In this document: piece after piece, positions 5,505 through 9,119 of the stretch
Layout of the letters: each line of letters opens with the position of its first letter
Numbering within the stretch: position 1 is the stretch's first letter
Assembly: GCA_005882155.1 (NCBI GenBank)
Contig: VBCQ01000049.1
Span: 1 to 9,119 of the forward strand
Reading direction: 5' to 3'
Source: Betaproteobacteria bacterium
GTDB taxonomy: Bacteria; Pseudomonadota; Gammaproteobacteria; Burkholderiales; Burkholderiaceae_C
Length of the DNA stretch: 9,119 nt
Program-made: the position numbers and the translations under genes
The notes under the pieces: model-generated
Databases searched by the model: none
What the model was told of the DNA's origin: nothing
Seen by the model: only the letters and a program-made list of their open reading frames with translations

Positions 5505-5740
5505 GCGCCGTGTTTGGGCGAAGCCAAAACACGGCAAGGATGCGCGGAACGCGCAGCCGCAGGCTGTTTGGTCGCAGGCTCATGTCGCGCAGCGACGTGA
5601 AGCGCACGAAGTGCGCGTGCCGCAGCCAGAATCGTCAGTTGATGCGCGGGGGCGGGCATGACTTTCTTCTCATGCGTTGCACCGCGCCGGGCCGGGACCC
5701 GGCACTGTCGCTCGCGAACCGAAGAAGCAACGTGACATGA
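5501..5740 (+). CDS. 79-codon Arg-rich ORF bridging ftsW and murG
   Basis: Starts MSAVFGRSQNTARMRG and ends ANRRSNVT. The ATG is inside the ftsW stop overlap (ATGA, 5501-5504), with GGAGG 5 nt upstream (5490-5494 followed by CCGCGC). The TGA overlaps the murG ATG (ATGA, 5737-5740). The product is rich in Arg, Ser and Cys with no recognised family. It includes a second copy of NRQLMRGG (FtsW C-terminus) at residues 44-51. Most of the frame runs through the hairpin array, so the peptide is probably a by-product of inserted DNA. Keeping the frame open would hand ribosomes from ftsW to murG, whose own Shine-Dalgarno is poor. It may be untranslated. Confidence 0.35.
   Translation: MSAVFGRSQNTARMRGTRSRRLFGRRLMSRSDVKRTKCACRSQNRQLMRGGGHDFLLMRCTAPGRDPALSLANRRSNVT
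5507..5616 (+). repeat. Array of five small hairpins with GAA/GCA loops
   Basis: Hairpins in order: 5507-5519/5523-5535 (13 positions, one mismatch, loop GAA); 5541-5546/5550-5555 (6 bp, loop GAA); 5554-5558/5562-5566 (5 bp, loop GCA; shares two bases with the previous one); 5584-5588/5592-5596 (5 bp, loop GCA); 5602-5607/5611-5616 (6 bp, loop GAA). All but the second are closed by C-G around a GNA loop. A weaker candidate lies at 5571-5579. No T-tract follows any of them, so they are not intrinsic terminators. Confidence 0.8.
5627..5659 (+). repeat. Imperfect direct repeat, copy 2 (displaced ftsW 3' end)
   Basis: CAG AAT CGT CAG TTG ATG CGC GGG GGC repeats the ftsW ending at 5469-5495. In the shared codons the differences are synonymous (AAC/AAT, AGA/CGT, CTC/TTG, GGA/GGG), so NRQLMRGG is kept. 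One base is missing afterwards, and an ATGA follows at 5658-5661. This copy is not in the ftsW frame but is in frame with the ORF from 5501. Confidence 0.7.
5675..5739 (+). promoter_or_regulatory. Stem-loop enclosing the murG start region
   Basis: CGTTGC (5675-5680) is complementary to GCAACG (5727-5732). A CATG (5671-5674) can extend the stem to the CATG holding the murG start (5736-5739) after a 3-nt bulge. Inside lies a strong GC hairpin, GCCGGG (5686-5691) / CCCGGC (5698-5703). The structure could mask the murG start unless ribosomes translating the upstream ORF open it. Only a weak GAAG-type Shine-Dalgarno (5721-5726) precedes murG. Confidence 0.4.
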
Positions 5741-6822
5741 CCGCCTCCAAGCACCTCGTCATCATGGCCGCAGGCACCGGCGGACACGTGATCCCCGGCC
5801 TCGCCGTCGCGAGCGAAATGCAGCGGCGCGGCTGGAGCGTCAGCTGGCTCGGCACGACGCATGGCATGGAGAACAAGCTCGTGCCGCCGTCGGGCATCGC
5901 GATGGACAACATCGCGTTCAGCGGTGTGCGCGGCAAGGGCTTGATCCACACGCTGACCGGCGGCATTCGCCTGCTCGCGGCGTTCTGGAGTTGCCTGCGC
6001 ATCATTCGCCGAAGGCACGCCAGCGCGGTGCTCGGCATGGGTGGCTACGTCACCTTCCCCGGCGGGCTGATGGCCTCGCTGCTCAACAAGCCGCTGATGC
6101 TCGTCAACGCCGACGCGGCACTGTTGATGAGCAACAAGGCGCTGTTGCCGGTGGCGGATTGCATCGCGTTCGGCTTCGATGGCGACGCGGTGAAGAAGAT
6201 CAAGCGCGCCGTCGTTACCGGCAACCCGGTGCGCGCCGAGATCGAGGCGATTGCTGAACCGCAGCAACGGTTCGCAAATCGAAGCGGACCGCTGCGAGTG
6301 CTCGTCGTCGGCGGCAGCCTCGGCGCGAAAGCGCTCAACGATTGCGTGCCGCAAGCGCTCGCGCTGCTCGCCGAATCGCAGCGTCCGCAGGTGACGCACC
6401 AGAGCGGTCAGGCGAATCACGCGGCGGTGCAAGCGGCCTACGCGCAGGCGGAGCTGCAGGCCGAGGTGCTGCCCTTCATCGACGACATGGCCCAGCGCCT
6501 GGCCGACTGCGACGTGATCGTCTGCCGTGCGGGTGCGGTGACGGTCAGCGAGCTGTGCACTGCGGGGGTCGCCGGCATTCTGGTGCCGCTGGTCGTCAGC
6601 ACGACTTCGCATCAGCGCGACAACGCGCAGTGGCTCGCGTCGCATGGTGCCGGCATCCATCTGCCGCAAAGCGAGCTGTCGCCGCGCAAGCTCGCCGATT
6701 TGCTGGCGAGCCTGACCCGTGATGCGTTGCAGGCGATGGCGACGAAGGCGCGTGCGCTTGCGAAGCCGAAGGCTGCCGCGCGTGTCGCCGACGAGCTCGA
6801 ACGATTGGCAGTACCCGCATGA
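5737..6822 (+). CDS. murG: MurG, UDP-GlcNAc:lipid I N-acetylglucosaminyltransferase
   Basis: Peripheral inner-membrane GT-B glycosyltransferase (GT28 family) that adds GlcNAc to lipid I, giving lipid II, the substrate of FtsW. The 361-residue product has the N-terminal glycine-rich loop MAAGTGGHVIPGLA (10-23), VLGMGGYVTFPGG (98-110), TGNPVR (161-166), VVGGSLGAKALN (190-201) and the UDP-GlcNAc-binding region CRAGAVTVSEL (263-273) with SHQRDNAQWL (291-300). Where E. coli has HEQN before the inter-domain helix, this protein has VNADAALLMSNK (123-134), which I recall as common in Burkholderiales. The ATG at 5737 gives the standard N-terminus MTASKHLVIMAAG. A TTG at 5677 would add 20 unlikely residues. 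The stop overlaps the murC start (ATGA, 6819-6822). Its 5' side is unusual: 232 bp of inserted-looking DNA separate it from ftsW. Confidence 0.97.
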   Translation: MTASKHLVIMAAGTGGHVIPGLAVASEMQRRGWSVSWLGTTHGMENKLVPPSGIAMDNIAFSGVRGKGLIHTLTGGIRLLAAFWSCLRIIRRRHASAVLGMGGYVTFPGGLMASLLNKPLMLVNADAALLMSNKALLPVADCIAFGFDGDAVKKIKRAVVTGNPVRAEIEAIAEPQQRFANRSGPLRVLVVGGSLGAKALNDCVPQALALLAESQRPQVTHQSGQANHAAVQAAYAQAELQAEVLPFIDDMAQRLADCDVIVCRAGAVTVSELCTAGVAGILVPLVVSTTSHQRDNAQWLASHGAGIHLPQSELSPRKLADLLASLTRDALQAMATKARALAKPKAAARVADELERLAVPA

Positions 6823-8225
6823 AGCACGCCGTCAAGCACATCCACTTCGTCGGCATCGGCGGCGCCGGCATGAGCGGCATCGCCGAGATCCTGCACAACC
6901 TCGGCTACACCGTATCGGGCTCGGACCAGAGCGACAGCCCGACGACGCAGCGCCTCGCGTCGCTCGGCATCCGCGTCGCGATCGGGCACGCGGCGACGAA
7001 CATTGCCGGCGCCGGTGCGGTCGTCACGTCGACTGCGGTGAAACCCGACAACCCCGAGGTCATCGCAGCACGTGAGCGCCATGTGCCGGTGGTGCCGCGC
7101 GCGGTGATGCTCGCCGAGCTGATGCGCTTGAAGCAAGGCATCGCGATCGCCGGCACGCATGGCAAGACGACGACGACGAGTCTCGTGACCAGCGTGCTCG
7201 CCGAAGCGGGCGTCGACCCGACCTTCGTGATCGGCGGCAAGCTCAACGCGGCCGGCGCGAACTCGGCGCTCGGCAAGGGCGACTACATCGTCGTCGAGGC
7301 CGACGAGTCGGATGCGTCGTTCCTCAACCTGCTGCCGGTGATGGCGGTGGTGACGAACATCGACGCCGACCACATGGACACCTACGGCCACGACTTTGCG
7401 AAGCTGAAGGCGGCGTTCGTCGAGTTCATCCACCGCATGCCGTTCTACGGCGCGGCCATTGTCTGCAGCGACGACCCCGGCGTGCGCTCCATCGTGCCGA
7501 TGATCTCGCGGCCCATCGTTCGCTACGGCTTCGGCGACGACGCGATGGTGCGTGCGGTCGAAGTGCAGGCGCGCAGCGGCCAAATGCACTTCACGGTGCT
7601 GCGCCACAACGGCGTGAAGATGCCTGATCTGCAAGTCGTGCTGAACCTGCCCGGCGAGCACAACGTGTTGAATGCGCTCGCGACGATCGCCGTCGCGACC
7701 GAGCTCGAGTTGCCCGACGCACCGGTCGTGAAGGCACTCGCCGACTTCCGCGGTGTCGGCCGCCGCTTCCAGCGCCACGGCGAATTGCCGGCGAAAGACG
7801 GCGGCAGCTTCACCTTGATCGACGACTACGGACACCACCCGGTCGAGATGGCCGCGACGCTGGCCGCTGCGCGCGGTGCCTTCCCCGGCCGCCGCCTGGT
7901 GCTCGCGTTCCAGCCGCACCGCTACACGCGAACGCGCGATTGCTTCGAGGATTTCGTCAAGGTCCTCGGCACGGCTGACGCGGTGCTGCTCGCCGAGGTC
8001 TATCCGGCCGGCGAATCGCCGATCGTCGCGGCAGACGGCCGGGCGCTGGCGCGCGCGTTGCGGATTGCCGGCAAGGTCGACGCAGTGTTCGTCGACGAGA
8101 TCGGCGCGATGCCGCAAGCGATCGTCGACCAGGCGCGCGACGGCGACGTCGTCATCGCGATGGGCGCCGGGACGATCGGCAACGTGCCGGGGCAGGTGAT
8201 TGATCTGAGCAGGGGAACGCCATGA
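6819..8225 (+). CDS. murC: MurC, UDP-N-acetylmuramate:L-alanine ligase
   Basis: Cytoplasmic ATP-dependent ligase adding L-alanine to UDP-MurNAc, the first amino-acid step of the stem peptide. The 468-residue length is normal for the family. Seen: the UDP-binding FVGIGGAGMSGIAE (10-23) and SGSDQSDS (33-40), the ATP loop AGTHGKTTTT (111-120), EADESDASF (160-168), TNIDADHMDTYG (179-190), PGEHNVLNALA (278-288), the DDYGHHPVEM motif (335-344), FQPHRYTRT (364-372) and GAGTIG (449-454). No lesion in any key motif. The start overlaps the murG stop by 4 nt with no clear Shine-Dalgarno, so it probably depends on coupling. The stop overlaps the ddlB ATG. Composition and codon use are uniform and match the flanking genes. 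Confidence 0.98.
   Translation: MKHAVKHIHFVGIGGAGMSGIAEILHNLGYTVSGSDQSDSPTTQRLASLGIRVAIGHAATNIAGAGAVVTSTAVKPDNPEVIAARERHVPVVPRAVMLAELMRLKQGIAIAGTHGKTTTTSLVTSVLAEAGVDPTFVIGGKLNAAGANSALGKGDYIVVEADESDASFLNLLPVMAVVTNIDADHMDTYGHDFAKLKAAFVEFIHRMPFYGAAIVCSDDPGVRSIVPMISRPIVRYGFGDDAMVRAVEVQARSGQMHFTVLRHNGVKMPDLQVVLNLPGEHNVLNALATIAVATELELPDAPVVKALADFRGVGRRFQRHGELPAKDGGSFTLIDDYGHHPVEMAATLAAARGAFPGRRLVLAFQPHRYTRTRDCFEDFVKVLGTADAVLLAEVYPAGESPIVAADGRALARALRIAGKVDAVFVDEIGAMPQAIVDQARDGDVVIAMGAGTIGNVPGQVIDLSRGTP
8211..8216 (+). promoter_or_regulatory. Shine-Dalgarno for ddlB
   Basis: AGGGGA lies 5 nt before the ATG at 8222, within the last murC codons. It supports that start and the 4-nt ATGA overlap. Confidence 0.6.
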
Positions 8226-9119
8226 GCGTGGATATCAAGGCGCTGGGCAAGGTCGCGGTGCTGATGGGCGGCACGTCGGCCGAGCGCGAGATCTCGCTGA
8301 TGTCGGGCGGCGGCGTGCTGAAGGCGCTGCAGTCGCAGGGCGTCGATGCCCGCGCGTTCGATCCGGCAGAGCGCGGCCTGCATGAATTGAAGACCGACGG
8401 CGTCGCGCGCTGCTTCATCGCGCTGCACGGCCGCCATGGCGAAGACGGCTCGGTGCAGGGCGCGCTCGAGCTGCTCGGCATTCCGTACACGGGGTCCGGC
8501 GTGATGGCCTCGGCGATCGCGATGGACAAGGTGATGACCAAGCGGGTCTGGATCGCCGAGGGCCTGCCGACGCCGCGCCATGTGCGGCTTGCGCCCGGCG
8601 AGCAGTCGCGCGAGCGTGTCATCGCAGTGCCCGACACGCTGGGCCTGCCGCTGATCGTCAAGCCGCCGCGCGAAGGCTCGTCGATCGGCGTGACCAAGGT
8701 GGCCGGCTATTCGCAGATGCAGGACGCGGTCGCGCTCGCCACCCGCTACGACCCCGACGTGCTGTGCGAAGAGTTCATCGAGGGCGACGAGGTGACCTGC
8801 CCGGTGCTCGGCCAGGGCCGCAACGCGAAGGCATTGCCGGTCATCAAGATCGTCGCGCCCGAAGGCGCCTACGACTACCAGAACAAATACTTCACCGACG
8901 AAGTGAAGTACCAATGCCCGAGCGGCCTGCCGCGTGATGAAGAGCGCGAGATCCAGCGCATCGTCGTCGCCGCCTACACGACGCTCGGTTGCCGCGGCTG
9001 GGGCCGTGCCGATCTGATGATCCGCAAGACCGATCGCAAGCCTTTCCTGCTCGAGATCAACACCTCGCCCGGCATGACCTCGCACTCGTTGGTGCCGATG
9101 TCGGCCAAGGCCGCCGGCA
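8222..9119 (+). CDS. ddlB: D-alanine:D-alanine ligase (3' end cut off)
   Basis: Cytoplasmic ATP-grasp ligase that joins two D-alanines; MurF then uses the dipeptide. 299 codons are visible, and about 20-30 more are expected after the window. Seen: the N-terminal GGTSAEREISLMSGG (16-30, with the glutamate that binds the first D-Ala), ALHGRHGEDGSVQG (67-80), MDKVMTK (101-107), KPPREGSSIGV (147-157), EEFIEGDEVTCPVL (183-196), the omega-loop YDYQNKYF (217-224), GWGRAD (259-264, arginine and aspartate of the active site) and EINTSPGMTSHSLVP (278-292, metal-binding Glu and Asn). The set is complete for an active Ddl. The symbol ddlB follows from the dcw position between murC and, presumably, ftsQ. 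The start is set by AGGGGA 5 nt upstream and the overlap with the murC stop. Confidence 0.97.
   Translation, partial: MSVDIKALGKVAVLMGGTSAEREISLMSGGGVLKALQSQGVDARAFDPAERGLHELKTDGVARCFIALHGRHGEDGSVQGALELLGIPYTGSGVMASAIAMDKVMTKRVWIAEGLPTPRHVRLAPGEQSRERVIAVPDTLGLPLIVKPPREGSSIGVTKVAGYSQMQDAVALATRYDPDVLCEEFIEGDEVTCPVLGQGRNAKALPVIKIVAPEGAYDYQNKYFTDEVKYQCPSGLPRDEEREIQRIVVAAYTTLGCRGWGRADLMIRKTDRKPFLLEINTSPGMTSHSLVPMSAKAAG

Noticed and set aside
5507..5535. The long hairpin after ftsW as an intrinsic terminator
   Set aside because: There is no T-tract after the stem, and murG, murC and ddlB need transcription from upstream because no promoter is evident in the linker.
2103..5537. A 1144-codon open frame on the - strand
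   Set aside because: It is antisense to mraY, murD and ftsW, is His/Arg/Asp-rich with no domains, and is typical of antisense frames in high-GC DNA with strong third-position bias.
5677..5736. TTG at 5677 as the murG start
   Set aside because: It would add 20 residues encoded by the GC hairpin. The ATG at 5737 gives the conserved MurG N-terminus and the ATGA overlap.
5858..6140. MurG lacking the HEQN segment as a sign of inactivation
   Set aside because: The VNADAALLMSNK version is, as far as I recall, common in Burkholderiales MurG, and all other motifs are intact.

Overview
The window is a stretch of the dcw (division and cell wall) cluster of a high-GC Gram-negative bacterium. Gene order is murF, mraY, murD, ftsW, murG, murC, ddlB, all on the + strand, and both ends are cut inside genes. 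The order, the long MurD (519 aa), the extra loop in MraY and the MurG variant motif VNADAALLMSNK all fit a betaproteobacterium of the Burkholderiales (Rubrivivax/Leptothrix/Methylibium/Rhizobacter-like). That placement rests on recalled family features, not on a search.

Layout: murF (3' part, to 1358) overlaps mraY (1348-2526) by 11 bp. mraY overlaps murD (2526-4085) by one base. ftsW (4200-5504) and murG (5737-6822) follow, then murC (6819-8225) and ddlB (8222 to the window end), these two with 4-nt ATGA overlaps to the gene before. MurC, MurD and MurF are ATP-dependent amino-acid ligases building the UDP-MurNAc peptide stem, and Ddl supplies D-Ala-D-Ala to MurF. MraY makes lipid I, MurG makes lipid II, and FtsW polymerises lipid II at the septum. 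No promoter or intrinsic terminator is evident, so this looks like one long, translationally coupled transcript.

The unusual part is what surrounds ftsW. (1) Between murD and ftsW sits a perfect two-copy 59-bp tandem repeat (4082-4199). Each copy starts with ATGA, encodes a 20-residue mini-ORF, carries a small hairpin and a GGAGG Shine-Dalgarno, and ends so that its stop overlaps the next start. murD, mini-ORF 1, mini-ORF 2 and ftsW therefore form an unbroken ATGA-coupled chain. (2) The first ~43 codons of ftsW look like acquired sequence and include a short inverted-repeat element (about 4264-4290) of a dispersed type seen in many proteobacterial genomes. (3) Between ftsW and murG lies a 232-bp insert-like linker (5505-5736) with five consecutive hairpins with 3-nt loops, four of them C-(GNA)-G triloops. 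It also has a second, synonymously diverged copy of the ftsW 3' end, and a 79-codon ORF joined by ATGA overlaps to both ftsW and murG. Small repetitive elements have thus accumulated on both sides of one essential division gene in a way that preserves stop-start coupling. The rest of the window is ordinary dcw coding sequence.
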